Below are positions 21,467 to 33,203 of a DNA stretch of 64,000 nucleotides, one piece after another. The notes under the pieces are model-generated. The model saw only the letters and a list, made by a program, of their open reading frames with translations. It was not told the origin of the DNA and ran no database searches. The stretch covers positions 956,717 through 1,020,716 of the forward strand of contig CM064664.1 in NCBI GenBank assembly GCA_032717465.1, written 5' to 3'. This stretch comes from Coenobita brevimanus. Taxonomy: Eukaryota > Arthropoda > Malacostraca > Decapoda > Coenobitidae. Position numbers and translations under genes: made by a program. Each line of letters begins with the position of its first letter. Position 1 is the stretch's first letter.

Positions 21467-24400
21467 TATCTATCTATCTGTAGCCCGACGCCCTAATCCC
21501 GCAAAGGGTGGCCGCAGACAAAACGCCTCCAAGTCACTCTGTCACCTACCATTTGACTACCCTCCCCCCAACTCACCCCCCCCTCCCTCATATACCTCTC
21601 AACTCCATCCCTCCACCTCATCCTCGGTCTACCCCTCCCTCTCCCTCCCTCCACCTCACCTACACCCTCTTAGTCAGTCTTTCATTCTCCATTCTCTCCA
21701 CATGTCCAAACCACCTCAGTGTATTTCTCCTAATCTTCTCAACCACGTCCACATCTACCCCACAACGTTCCTTCACTTCTTCATTCGTCAACCTGTCCCT
21801 CCACGTCACTCCACATGCTCCTCTCAAGTAACTCATTTCCACTGCTCTCACTCTTCACTTGTTCCCCTCTTGCAAGGTCCACTCCTTGCTTCCATACATC
21901 AGGGTAGGGATCACAATGCCATCATGCAGTGACTTCTTAACTTCCATACTCACCTCCCTATTTCTCATCACTGCTTTCAGCGTACCAACAACCTTCCTTC
22001 CCTGCTGTACCCTTTCACGTACTTCATCCCCCAAAGTTCCATCCTTACTCATCACACTACCCAAGTACTTGAATGCACTCACATTCTCCATATCCTCACC
22101 ATCCAACCTCACTGCACACTCTGTGACTTCATTCCTCTCAAACACCATAACTTTACTTTTGTTTACATTAACTTTCAGCTTCCTCCTCCTACACACTGTC
22201 CCAAATTCATTCACCAAACCTTGCAACTCCCATTCATCTTCACTCAACAATACTGTATCATCAGCAAACAGCAACACCGGAAGCTTCCAAATCTCACCCT
22301 CATTCATTAGGGCCAGCCCCACAACCACTGCCCTACCTTGCACCTCCTTTACAACCCCATCCATATATATATTAAAAGCCATGGAGACATCACACACCCC
22401 TGTTTCAGTCCCACATTGAGATCAAAGAACTCACTCAGCTCACCATCCACTCGAACCGTAGTCCTAGCTCCCTCGTACATACTCTTCACAGCACTCAACA
22501 ATTTCCCCTCAGCTCCATATATTCTTAATACCTTCCACATACCTTGTCTATCTATTCTGTCATAAGCTTTCTCCAATTCCATGAAGGCAGCATACACTTT
22601 CCTTCCCTTCTCTAGATACTTTTCCACTAAACATCTTAGAACAAATATCTGATCTACACACCCTTTTCCCTTCCTAAATCCCCCTTGTTCTTCTCCAACT
22701 AGCTCCTCTGTCATATGCCTAACCCTATCAATGAGTATTCTACCATATATTTTACCAGTCACACTGAGAAGGCAAATACCCCTATGGTTACCACATACTT
22801 CTCTCTCCCCTTTTCCTTTGTACAGAGGAACAGTTATCCCTGATTTCCAGTGCTCTGGAACCCTTCCCTCTTCCCAAGCCAATCTACACAACTTCCATAT
22901 CCACTCCACAACAATCTCACCCCCATACCTCAGCATTTCACCACACACTCCATCAATTCCTGGGGCCTTTCCCAGCTTAATCTTCTTCATCGCTTCCACT
23001 ACTTCCGCCCTACTGATCTCTTCCTCCTTCCTCTCATCTCTTCTTCTCCCAGCCATTCCCCAACCACTTATACTCGCACTGCTCTCACTCTCTACATTCA
23101 ACAAATCCTCAAAGTGCTCCTTCCATCTCCTCAATTTCTCTCTCTTCTCCACCAACAATCTATTATTCCTATCTTTCACTCCCCTATTATTTCCCCTTTC
23201 ACACTGCCTTACTTTCTTTACCTCCTTCCAAAACAATTTCTTACTCTCCCTCCATTTCACACTCAGATTCCTCCCAAACTCTTCATCCACTTTCTTCTTA
23301 CTCTCCTTCACCAGTCTCTTAACCTCCCTTCTCCTGCTCACATATACCTCTCTCTTCTCTCTCTCATCTTCTCCCCCACCTCTACTCGCCAACCATTCAC
23401 CATATGCCTTCTTCTTTTGTTCCACAGCTCGTTTCACCTCATCATTCCACCATGCTGTCCCTTGCACACCCTTGCATATCCTCCTCACTCCACAAACCGC
23501 CTCACACGCTGCGCCTATCTCTTCCGTGAATATCTTACGTACGTCTTCCACCCCTTCCATCTGCTCTAGCTTATACCTTCCCAATCTTTCTTCCACTATG
23601 CTCTTATACTCTGTCATTTTCTCACTATCTTGCAATTTCTCCACTCTTCTCACAGGAGCTGCTTCCTCCTGTCTTCCCCTTCGCCTCCTCAACCATTTTC
23701 TTTGCATCTTTACCTTGGCCATCACTAAGTGATGGTCCGAGACTCCATTCCCCCACCCTCTCCACACTCTTGCATCCAACACTTGTCTTCTCATTCGCTC
23801 ATCCACTCACACGTAGTCTATCATTGCCTTTCGTTCAACAAGTTCACCATCCATCCTCCTCATTACTCTCCATGTATACCGGTGGATCATCTTATGACGA
23901 AAGTAGGTGTTGGCTATTGCCAACCCCTTACAAGCACAGATGTCCACCAAAGCAATACCATTCCCATCTACTTCAGCTGGCACACCCCACTGACCAACCA
24001 CTCCATCCACTCGTACATTCCCAACTTTGCCATTCATGCCTCCAATCAACAGCACTCTCTCGCTCCTCTCAAACTTGTCCATACATGCTTCTACTCTCGC
24101 CCAAAACTCATCTTTCACTCTTGCCATTCGATCCTCTGTTGGAGCATACACACATACAATCGGCCATGCTTGTATACCTACTTTCATCCTCACCCATACA
24201 ATCCTTGCACCCACTGTTCCATACTCTCTTATATTCTCCTTCCACTTCTTGCTTACCATCATACATACTCCCTCTCTTGCCCTCTCATTCTCACTGACTC
24301 CTGCACATATACCTACACCATATTCCCATTCCCTCACCCTTTCACCTTTCCATTTAGTTTTAGTCAATCCACATATATCCTCTTTTGCATCCTCAAGCAC

Positions 24401-24655
24401 CTGAACAATCTCTCTCTCTTTCACTTCATCATTCACTCCTCTCACATTCCATGTTCCCACCCTAAGACTGTCCTTTGTTCGTTCCTTAGTCGTCAACGTA
24501 TGGTCCGTCCGGGTCCGAGGCGCTTTATTCGCTTTTTTAGGTAGTTCTTTTTACGGGGTGGGGCACCAACCCACCACCAACCCTTTTAGTCGCCTCGTAC
24601 GACAAGCAGGGATACTGGGGGAGTATTCTTGAAACCCCCCTACCCCCAGGTTTTT
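21467..24655 (-). mobile_element. RTE-like LINE family R, near full length (subfamily 2)
   Basis: A 3.2-kb minus-strand copy with a (GATA)n tail at 21467 and a leader near 24590-24655 (AAGAATACTCCCCCAGTATC on the minus strand). The 3' end reads GGGCGTCGGGCTACAGATAG instead of GGCGTCTGGCAATAGATAG. The copies at 34025 and 42834 share this variant, so it marks a second subfamily. Confidence 0.87.
21508..24496 (-). pseudogene. RTE endonuclease-reverse transcriptase, broken
   Basis: The reading starts MTTKERTKDSLRVGTWNVRG at 24496 and runs through FLIGG-type and AMIDYV endonuclease motifs. A stop just before VDERMRRQVLDARVWRG (near 23806) interrupts the frame. The reverse transcriptase then stays open for about 480 residues: KAPGIDGVCGEM, AFMELEKAYDRI and GLKQGCVMSPW. 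A frameshift near 22375 precedes LLFADDTVLLSEDE and KYLGSVMSKDGT. A stop near 21852 and a frameshift near 21660 follow, and the ORF ends FVCGHPLRD at about 21499-21508. This is the longest uninterrupted RT segment of family R in the window. Confidence 0.85.
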
Positions 24656-24865
24656 TTTTTATAAACGAAACCTCCAGCCTGAAAAGGGAATAGTCTTCCC
24701 GGATCGCAGTGAAGATACTGCTCTGCCGTATATAACTCCCCGACTGGTACGTAAGTCGTATGCGAACGCTTCCATACGTCACATCAGCATTCGAGTGATC
24801 CGTATTCGGGATGCGGGAGAGCGCAGCACTCTTTGGCCCGAACGATGCCCCCCTGATATCCCCTT

Positions 24866-25139
24866 TGCAGGAAACCATTTACTACACTGGATGGTAACCA
24901 TGTACAGTAACCACATTTTGGTGCCTGGTGGTTTAGTGGGCAATTAAGGTGCTCCAATCAGATTGAGCCTGTGTAGGTTCTATCGATGGGGTGGTTGGGG
25001 TTTATTGCTCACATAATGCCACTTAGGGATGAGTGAGGCTGGTCACTCTCATCTTAAATGTCAGGACCAACTTGCCTAGCCCGGGGCTTCTATGCTCCTC
25101 ATGGGGCAACACAAGAGTAGATGATGGAGGATGGATGGA
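24866..25139 (+). mobile_element. tRNA-related SINE, family A
   Basis: It begins in the middle of the hairpin module (GCAGGAAACCATTTACTACA), then has box A (GTGGTTTAGTGGGCAA), the body and a GGATGGATGGAT-like tail. The segment 24656-24865 between it and the RTE leader has no recognised content. Confidence 0.75.
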
Positions 25140-25199
25140 TAACAATACAGTAATCGTTTTGTTTTGTTTATAAAGACTCCAATGTGCGTGCATACATCA

Positions 25200-25930
25200 G
25201 CCTTGGTCACCTAATGGTGGCTTTTCATGTTGCTTGATTTCTTGCAGCCTCCCTGTTCAGTCCCTTATCCCTGAGGTCACACTCTATGGCCTCGTCCCAT
25301 GCCATTTTCAGTCTGTCTGTTGCAACTCTACCTCCATCATTAACACTTACCACTTTTTGCACCCAATTGTCATCTCCTATTCTCTCCATGTGTCCAAACC
25401 ATCTCAAGCCAGCTTTCCTTATCACAATACCAATACACTCCAGTCCCATCCTTCCTCTTAACTCTTCCATCATAAACCTACCCCTCTCAGGCCTTGCAGT
25501 CAAGGATGCAGTGTATATCCACCTAACCATTGTCATTACTGAATGTTTGAGCCTGCAGATATCCTCTTCCTTTGCTGCCCAGGTCTCACTACCATACATT
25601 ATTACACTTCTAACACATGCTGCGTGCAAAGATCCCGTAGCATAGAGGGAGAACCCTCTCAGTGTCAGGAGAGACAACAGCTCCCTGAACTTCTTCCAAC
25701 CACTCCTCACTCTAGCCACAGAGCTAGCTCCAGTTCCACCTCCAACACGTAACATATCTCCTAAGTAATAAAACTCTTCCACACACTCAAGAGACTCACC
25801 AGCAAGATCAGTCCTTTCACCCCTAACAATCTCCAAATGCTCTCCCTGACATATCACACACATGAAATGAGCATTATCTCACAGTCTACCACTAATGCCA
25901 CTACATCTCTTATGTATTGACATATCAAGA
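25200..25930 (-). mobile_element. LINE family Q, 3' fragment
   Basis: The minus-strand reading is the C-terminal part of the family Q ORF2: FYYLGDMLRVGGG, VIMYGSETWAAKEEDI, MEELRGRMGLECIG and LRWFGHMERIGDD. It ends near NREAARNQAT. The intact relative is at 58105-60605, with EFCYLGDMLCAGGG at the same place. Confidence 0.82.
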
Positions 25931-26838
25931 ACAGGTACAGCACAAATTCTCTGCCACCCTTGGTTCCAGAGTCTTGCCAGACTCACTGAGGCTACATATG
26001 TGACTTATAATTCAACAGGGACCAATGGGGATCATTTATAATACCTCAGCAATACACCTTTGATCCACTATCCTTCAGTGTAATCACAATCATGTTCTAA
26101 ATTAAGTTTTTTATGGAACATCTGAGCCCGTTTTGCTATCAAAATACCTGACAAGTTCACTTCATCAAGCGCTTCTGAAACCATTCCATCACCACTTGAT
26201 CGTGTTCAGTACTCTTACCATCTTTCATAGTTTTCTAATATTGTAATAATAATTAATGAAAAGTGTCATATTTACAAGAATGGAGAATGATGGTTAGGCA
26301 TGGATAGTTGTAAGAATATCATATTGACAGGCAAAATACATTGATAACAGTGTTGGCTCACAAAGTTAGTTAGCGAAATAAGAGAGAAAAGAGTTGTCTG
26401 GTTCATGATTGAGCGTATCAAAATTTATGTGACATTTCTGATCCAGTCACTCCAGTGTTTGTAGGGGTTATGAAATGGGTATTAGGCAAAAAAGTGAGTG
26501 TAAACTAGTGGGTCCTGAACCAATTAACATTTATTCCAATTTATTGCTTTATTTGGTTATTGAGGGGTTTTGTCATTGCAGTAGTTTGGTGGACCAATTA
26601 ACCATGATCAAGGAGTTTTGATTATTGGAATAGACTGATGTTTATGCTTTGACACCAACAATGACATTATAAAGCAGCCTTGTCAGTTTCCCCAAATTTA
26701 AATAACCAGTTACATGGACAAAGTTGTGATAATCTTGAGCAGTTCATGCTTTATTATAAAGATTCTGTGTACTGTAACTTGATAATGAGTGATTAGCTGT
26801 GTCTGGAATGATATTTATATATTGTCTTATTTCCACAG
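25931..26838. other. Intron sequence without recognised features
   Basis: This AT-rich stretch leads up to the A2M exon at 26839. I see no open frame with family similarity, no terminal repeats and no simple-sequence array. It may be unique intron. Confidence 0.5.
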
Positions 26839-26896
26839 GACTCTGGTCTCTACATATTTACTGACCTTACAGTGGAGACAAGACCATGCAAGAAAG
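26839..26896 (+). CDS. A2M/TEP exon: entry to bait region
   Basis: A 58-nt exon between a TTCCACAG acceptor and a GTAAGC donor, entered in phase 0 and left in phase 1. It reads DSGLYIFTDLTVETRPCKK, which matches the family segment that precedes the bait region (in human A2M a stretch ending KPKSC), including the conserved cysteine. Joined to either copy of the previous exon it gives LKMFD-DSGLYIF without interruption. The intron before it is 11.7 kb and holds a complete CR1-group LINE and a near full-length RTE copy. The intron after it is 12.7 kb and holds the palindrome and several MITEs. Confidence 0.8.
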
Positions 26897-26944
26897 GTAA
26901 GCTTATGTGTAGTAACAGTAGTTGCTGTTGTTATTATTGTTGTG

Positions 26945-27110
26945 GCCCTGGGCCATCTGCAAGTGAATCTTGGTGGACTGAATGCTGAAGTTGCCCTTCT
27001 CCTACAGTCCACCATCTTCCTTTTAAGACATAGTGAGGGAGTTGAGGTACATTTGTATAACCAAACCGCATATCTGACTGTAAATGATGCCACCACATGA
27101 AGGGATTCGT
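26945..27110 (+). repeat. Dispersed repeat (family E) fragment
   Basis: The string TTGTGGCCCTGGGCCATCTG, a central ACAGTCCACCATCTTCCTTT and the final CCACCACATGAAGG resemble segments at 41640-41780, 42640-42795 and 53620-53770. The copies are diverged and their boundaries uncertain. Confidence 0.45.
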
Positions 27111-27482
27111 CATGGTTTTGAGTGCCATGAAAATGAGCGTAACCTCCCAACACTATAGAATAATATTGTAATCTGATCTTCATACAGGACTGTGTGCTTG
27201 TTGTCCCATTTTACCACATATTGCAATCTTCTATAAAGTATGCTTTGATTTTTTTTTTTTTTTAATGTTTTTATATAAGTTAGCAATACCATCAGCACTG
27301 AAAACACTAGTAACTTCTTCACAACTTAGGAACAGTGTAAAGGCGCCATTGCAGATTCAAGTACTGTATTGGCAGCATATCCTCCTATAAGTCTGTTTCA
27401 GGTTGATATAAGTTTGGATTATCTTGAGTCATATTCTGTTTGGATTATCTTTGAGTAATATTCAGTCTACATTATCTTTGAG

Positions 27483-27605
27483 AGAGGGGGGTGTGAGTTG
27501 GGAGCAGGGCAGTGAAATGGCGAGGGACAGGGCGACGTAGAGGCGATTTGTTTGTGGCCACCCCGAACGTGATGGAGGCGTCTGGCAATAGATAGATAGA
27601 TAGAG
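27483..27605 (+). mobile_element. RTE family R 3' fragment with target-site duplication
   Basis: A 123-bp 3' end (GTGAGTTGGGAGCAGGGCAG through GGCGTCTGGCAATAGATAGA) flanked by the 12-bp direct repeat ATTATCTTTGAG at 27471-27482 and 27606-27617. This is a clear target-primed reverse transcription event. Confidence 0.92.
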
Positions 27606-27825
27606 ATTATCTTTGAGTAATACTGTATATAGTTATCACTCCCAGTGTATAATTTCCAGGTGAAAATCCTCCACCTTAGGCCTCCTCTTTCTCCTCATTT
27701 TTTTTTTATGTCTAATTTAACCAAAGGACCTTGCTCTGGATATTGAGGTCACCTATGTAAATTTTAAAATCTAATTGAGATGAAAAATTATCTGAAAACA
27801 GTGACTGTACTCCATTTGCTCTAAC

Positions 27826-28050
27826 ATGGCCCAGGTGGTAGGTGGTGGCAACCATCATCCAGTTAATTTTATCATCTCCTCTCTCATTCAGTCTGTGTCA
27901 GCCATACTCTCTTCCTGCTTCACCCTTTCCGTTCTGTCACTTTTTACTCTCCTCCATTTAATTTCAGGTGGCTTTACACTAAGTTACAAGCTTGCTGGTT
28001 ACCTGTAACCCCAGAAAGCACTCACAGTGCTAGGTGGTAACTATTAAACC
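27826..28050 (+). mobile_element. Family A SINE, decayed 5' module
   Basis: GGTAGGTGGTGGCAACCATC, a CT-rich middle and GTGGCTTTACACTAAGTTAC follow the order of the family A head. A weakened hairpin (CTGGTTACCTGTAACCCCAG) and GCTAGGTGGTAACTATTAAA come next. Confidence 0.55.
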
Positions 28051-28451
28051 AGATTATGGGGTGAAGTGAAGCCTGCAATGGTTCCCCCGTTAACTAGGTG
28101 GAGAAACGTGAATACGGCTTCCTTCCAGGAACCAAACCTCCACAATATTCCTTGCATCTCACTGTAGTGAAGCACTGTTGGCTGCAAGGGAACATCAGTT
28201 CACTGCACGGGACAACCCTGCAGGGATGATTGCATTCCTTCGGGTGATGGCTTGATCAACAACAACAGCTCTAACTTGGCTAAAAATTGCCATCTCTCGT
28301 TCTTGAATGCTGAGCAGCAACAATAGCGTAACACTGAAATACAAGGCTAGTAACAAACAGTGCCATGGAAAGGATGTGGAGCTGTAGCATTGTCTTTACC
28401 TACCAGTGATCTGTGTGAAATAAGCTACAAATCGACAAAAATCTTGGCCAA

Positions 28452-28861
28452 CATCAGAGAAATTACCAATATGCCGGGAATCGAACCCGGGACTCTCAGG
28501 TGAGAGCCAGGCAGCATACCACTACACCACGACCAGGTAAAAGTTAACTCACGTTGTCACAATCTTGTAACCAACGTCCCTCCGCCCCCACTGTGGGCAT
28601 CAAGAGGATGAGTTAACCCCCTGGCACTCGGGCAAGTAGATGCTTTTAATCTATCCCAAACACTTAAAAGCATCTACTTGTCCGAGTGCCAGGGGGTTAA
28701 CTCATCCTCTTGATGCCCACAGTGGGGGCGGAGGGACGTTGGTTACAAGATTGTGACAACGTGAGTTAACTTTTACCTGGTCGTGGTGTAGTGGTATGCT
28801 GCCTGGCTCTCACCTGAGAGTCCCGGGTTCGATTCCCGGCATATTGGTAATTTCTCTGATG
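28452..28861. repeat. 410-bp near-perfect palindrome
   Basis: The 198-bp arms (28452-28649 and 28664-28861) are exact inverted copies except for one base (CGGGCAAG against CGGACAAG). The loop is 14 bp. Each arm carries a tRNA-like sequence at its outer end. The central part is bounded by TTAA at 28613-28616 and 28697-28700. The two flanks carry related words (ATCTTGGCCAA at 28441 and near 28897), suggesting insertion into a dispersed repeat. Confidence 0.9.
28777..28847 (+). other. tRNA-like sequence (inverted copy at 28466-28536)
   Basis: Box A (TGGTGTAGTGG, 28784-28794) and box B (GGTTCGATTCC, 28826-28836) match the tRNA promoter consensus, and the T-arm stem CCGGG/CCCGG is perfect. The anticodon region GGCTCTCACC resembles tRNA-Glu(CTC). 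I cannot form a good acceptor stem, and the anticodon stem is poor. I read it as a tRNA-derived SINE head or tRNA pseudogene, not a working tRNA gene. Confidence 0.6.
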
Positions 28862-29784
28862 ATTTTTCTTGTGTAAAAAATACAGGTTCTCTCTTCATCT
28901 TGGCCAAGTTAATGTGAAAGGAGTATAACCTGATACCAATTTTGCATCACTGTCTCTAAAAGATTTTAGTTTAACTGTCTGTAAAGCCTGATATATTTGT
29001 TTCACAGTTTCCTTCATAAATTCAGTCATCATCATCATCATCATCTTCATCAGTCTCATTTTGCCCCTTACAGGAGGAGTAGGGGCCCAGGGCTGGGCTA
29101 CTCAGTCCTGACATTTAAGGCAACAAAAAATATTTCTAATGGGCAATGGTATCCACTTGTCTCTTCCTCCTTCATTTTGAGGATTTGCAACTTGGGGAGA
29201 ATTTGCCTCATAAACACCAGTGGCAACTTTATCTCATATTTTCTTTTAATAATAAGAGTACCAGTTCATTTTCATTTATAATATTAGTACATTGAATAAC
29301 ATTGTACTCCACATTGTCAGTCTTTTGAATAATTTTTTCAGTATTAACTTTTTTTATTTTTCTATTTTTATTTTTATTTTATTCATGCAGATGTCAAAAG
29401 ACTGTTCAGCTGAGAGAAATGCTCACAATGACTTTAAAAACTATCTTGATTCACCCAATGCTTCTATTGGTACACCGAGGGATGAATATTTTTTTTTTCT
29501 TTAACTTTGCTTAACCTTGCCATCTCACTATACTGAATCCTGAGTTGCAGTAATAGAGTGACACTAAAACATAATGCAGGTCACAAAGAAGTCCCATGAA
29601 AAGGATGTAGAGCTGAAATATTGTATTTTTTCTGCCAGAAAGATATGTGAATTTAATCCACAAAAGGTCATAAATCTGGGACAAATTTAGGTGAAATGCC
29701 TATAGATGATTTTCTTCAGCATTCTGAAGGTTAAAAAAAGAAAGGCCACAGTGAAGTGCGGTGAAGGTGAGGGATTTCATCTCA

Positions 29785-29877
29785 GCACAGCCAAAGATGA
29801 CTATAGTAGGACTCGCGCACATTTGCGGCTGTGGTGTGGCCCGCACCTGTGTACAGTGTTGCCACGTTTTCTATACC

Positions 29878-29919
<42 letters not shown>

Positions 29920-30379
29920 GGCGGGAAATGTGAGCCACCCTGAGTACTTTCGATTCTTTTATAAGTTATTTATAATTGTGCTTTCATTTGTTAATTTGGT
30001 TTTGTTATATTTAGTAGTAGATGGAGTGTCAGAGTTAATGTCTGCTGAGAGGTTTGTTACGTTACTGATTCATACACCCCGACGTAGTGGGGTGTGGGTG
30101 TAGGTGTGGGTGGGAGTGTGGATGTGGGTTTGTTGGGGTGGTGGTCCAGGGGGGAGGGGAAGTGTGAAGGGGGATTTGACCTGAGACACCCAGGAGGGAT
30201 TAAGAAGGGAGGGAAGGGGAAGGGGGGGCTGGATTCACCTACCACGTGGTGGGAAATGTGAGCCACCCTGAGTACTTTTGATTCTTTTATAAGTTATTTA
30301 TAATTGTGCTTTCATTTGTTAATTTGGTTTTGTTATATTTAGTGATGCCGACAATGCATTCAATGCATGCCCCTCTCCT

Positions 30380-30412
<33 letters not shown>

Positions 30413-31118
30413 GGGAAGCTATCTGTCAAGGCCACCGACTGGGTGTGGAAGTGTTGCCATTCGCGAGTGAATAGTTTTTTGTTTTTTTTTACTTCGGTAT
30501 TGGCATATGCCTACTATTTTGTCCTACATATTAGCTTATGATTATAAATGTGATTATTCCTCGCCCTTAAAATTATGGTAAAAGCCAGTAAATGTGAGCA
30601 TTTTTCCCAAGCAACACTTGTACAAGCTATGGTTGGGTATACGGAGGGGTACGTACTTTATTTTAGGCCAGACTGGATGTGTAAGTGTTGCCACTCACAA
30701 GAATTACATGAATTATTTCTTTTACTTTGGATATTGGCATATTTCTTCTTTTTTCAGGCTCATTATCTTATATCCATAACTGTGATATTATTACCCACCC
30801 TAAAACTACGCTAAAAACCATTAAAAGTGACTACAATATCTTTTAGCAACACTGTACAATATGTATGCCATGTTTCTGTGTTACTGTATAAATATTTTAT
30901 GCATAATAAGATTACTGTTGATTCATCCATCAAAATACACAAGTGTAAGTTTTATTCATCTGAATTTATCGAATTTGTGATGCCTTGTACATAAATAGCT
31001 TCCGTTTCACATCGCAAGTTGGGGAAACGTGGCACCATTGTACACAGGTGCGGGCCACACCTCAGCCGCAAACGGGCGGGATTCCGACTATAGAAGATGC
31101 TGTCACTTGACTGTGCTT
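29785..31118. mobile_element. Element with long terminal inverted repeats
   Basis: About 70-bp inverted arms: 29801-29872 (for example TTTGCGGCTGTGGTGTGGCC) against 31023-31092 (GGCCACACCTCAGCCGCAAA). No transposase was recognised. Inside lie a 95-bp direct repeat (about 29921-30010 and 30250-30345, GAAATGTGAGCCACCCTGAG), (CT)n runs at 29883-29918 and 30386-30409, and a second pair of diverged repeats at 30438-30570 and 30668-30800 (GTGTTGCCA..., ATTGGCATAT). It is probably a non-autonomous DNA transposon or foldback. Confidence 0.6.
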
Positions 31119-31194
31119 GTGTAATTATTTTAAACATCCTGACAATTAGCAAACTCCTTCCAGTTTGATGCATATTTTACCACATTATTTATCT

Positions 31195-31262
31195 GTGTTA
31201 TAGTATTTTGTCCCATCTTTGGGTGGAAAAAGAGGCTGGGATGATGATGATGGTGATGATAA
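31195..31262 (+). repeat. Family B repeat tail
   Basis: TTTGGGTGGAAAAAGAGGCT followed by an ATG/GTG triplet tail, as in the 3' ends of family B. Confidence 0.5.
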
Positions 31263-31487
31263 TGGTATTATAATATTTTCATCATGTAAACACTGTTAGG
31301 TACCATAAGATGTCTCTTGGCAATGGTTGGCCATCCTTAGGGGTGTTATGTGATTGGCTGTTGTTGTTTTTCCCATTTTGATAATTACCGGTACCAGCTT
31401 TACATATCATTAGCCTTTGCCCTTGGACATAACCATGCTGGGTGGTTTCCTGGAGGTTGATGTCTTCATGCAGTATCCCACCTCTTG

Positions 31488-31700
31488 TCAGGGGGCAGTG
31501 TGGCACAGTGGTAGAGCTTCAGACTTGGGACTTGGGGGTTGTGAGTTTGAGTCACGCCCAGTGGCTGCCATGCCAGGAGGGGTAACACCCTCCTGTCACC
31601 TAGCAGGGCTATATGATCTACTAAGGTCTAGCTCGGGGGAACACTTCCCATTTTTTCCACCTCTTGTTATTTCCTTTGCTAGTGTCTTGGACCTCACTCA
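31488..31700 (+). mobile_element. tRNA-like SINE (unrelated to family A)
   Basis: A box A match (TGGCACAGTGG) and a box B-like GAGTTTGAGTC stand 40 bp apart within GTGGTAGAGCTTCAGACTTG. A body with an internal hairpin (CAGGAGGGGTAACACCCTCCTG-like, about 31574-31597) follows. Only one copy is in the window, so membership of a SINE family is inferred. Confidence 0.45.
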
Positions 31701-32394
31701 TGGAATGCAATGCATTTGGTTGACAATGATGTGTCAGTCAGAGTTCTAGAGATAGTTTTACCAGGAGTCTGATCTTCATGTCTCTCTTGCTCCTTTATTG
31801 TTGCCGTGTCCTCCTCACCCCTCATACGTTGTCTTTCCTGTATGCTACTTGTATCCCTTTGTTGCCATCAGTACCCATCTCCTTCAGCATATGTTGAGTA
31901 ATGCATGGGGCAGGGGTCTGGTGCAAAGAGGTGTGGCAGTTGAACACAAGAATCTGTCACTCTCCTGCCCCTCTCTGACTTTTCCTCACTCTCCATCCTG
32001 CTGTGATTGGGATTTGAAGCAAGTAAATGTTGAAAGGTAAGGAGGATTGAAAGGTGGGAATCAGCATGTCTACTGCCTGTTCATCACCTAACAGGATTAA
32101 TGGTACTTGGTCAGCCTCCCAGATGATCATACCTCCCTCCCCCATATCCCATCCATTTCAGTGAGTGTGGTTCAAGCTAGACCAGGTATTACCTAGCAGT
32201 ACATCAGGCTTACCTCTCACTCACCATAATACTTCTTTGCATCACTGCCAGCACCCTGGAAGTGGAAACTGATGCATAGTATGTGCTTTTAAGGAAGCTG
32301 TGTGACCTTTATTTTTCTCTGGCCATCATGAGCACTTTTTGCCTTCACAATGTTGCTGGGTTTTATACCTTAGTTATGTAAGCCTTATATGACA
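31701..32394. other. Intron sequence without recognised features
   Basis: I see no exon-like or element-like structure here, only a few short CT-rich open frames with no family resemblance. Confidence 0.45.
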
Positions 32395-32599
32395 ATGAAT
32401 CCTCAGTAGCTCATTATTGACATTTTCCTTTGTATTTGGGTCTTTAGTGTGGAATCCATCCTGTTACATTCCTCCTGATCATTCTAACAGAAAGCTTCCT
32501 GGCTATACATTACACCATTATGTACACATAGTAAGGCTTGTATAGGTTGGTCTTTTTTTTATTAATGGTTGCTTTCCAAGTCTCCATTCATTAGTCAAT

Positions 32600-33195
32600 T
32601 TCCCTTACTTTGAGGTCCCTTCTCAGAATAATCCCACATTTTCATTACTTTGCCAGCAAGGGCAGTTACTTTAATATTCAGGCATGTACAGTGCAGCATT
32701 TTATCCAGTTACCCTTACATTTTCTGTACATGTTTCCAAAACACTTTGGTTTATCCTTACATTTAACTTCACAAGCATTGTCAGTGCCCCGTTATCCTCT
32801 TACATTTTCATGTGTAGTTCTATCCTTCAGTGTGGCACTACACATGTATCTCACCATTCTCATTCTATTTTACTTGTTTCAGCAAGTATCTTCATTTTCC
32901 ACCTCCCATGTTCACTACCATATAGCAACACATTTTGATGTGTGAAGAATAAAGTTTTGTTTTATATGTTGAGAGAATCCTTTAATTATCAGTAATTATA
33001 AGTGCTCTCTAAACTTCATCCATGCATTTTGACTCTTAGAATTGAGTTGATATTTGCATCAGCATCTGTGCTAAATATGCAGTACCTTCCAAGTAACAAA
33101 ACTTATCGGTGCACCACAGAGACATATCTGTTGTATCAGTCTCCGTCAACCTTAGCTGCCCAACTTAATTTCCTATGCATATGGCACACTCATAA
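32600..33195 (-). mobile_element. Decayed LINE C-terminal region, tentative
   Basis: The complement of 32900-32940 reads roughly LLYGSEHGRWK, like the YGSETW motif downstream of LINE reverse transcriptases. The surrounding text has the CT-rich look of an antisense LINE. No intact frame remains. Confidence 0.3.
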
Positions 33196-33203
33196 TTGGT
33201 TCT

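Noticed and set aside
22731..23732. 333-residue plus-strand open frame
   Set aside because: Antisense shadow of the RTE reverse transcriptase; Ser/Leu/Pro-rich as expected from a GA-rich coding strand.
28777..28847. Functional tRNA-Glu(CTC) gene pair
   Set aside because: Promoter boxes and T-arm are good, but the acceptor stem does not pair and the anticodon stem is poor. More likely tRNA-derived repeat.
29391..29485. Splice-like ATGCAG site followed by NDFKNYLDSPNASIG, resembling another part of APC1
   Set aside because: The match is short (about nine residues), there is no good donor, and it lies upstream of the other APC1-like exon although the protein order would require it downstream. 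Kept only as a hint to test by search.
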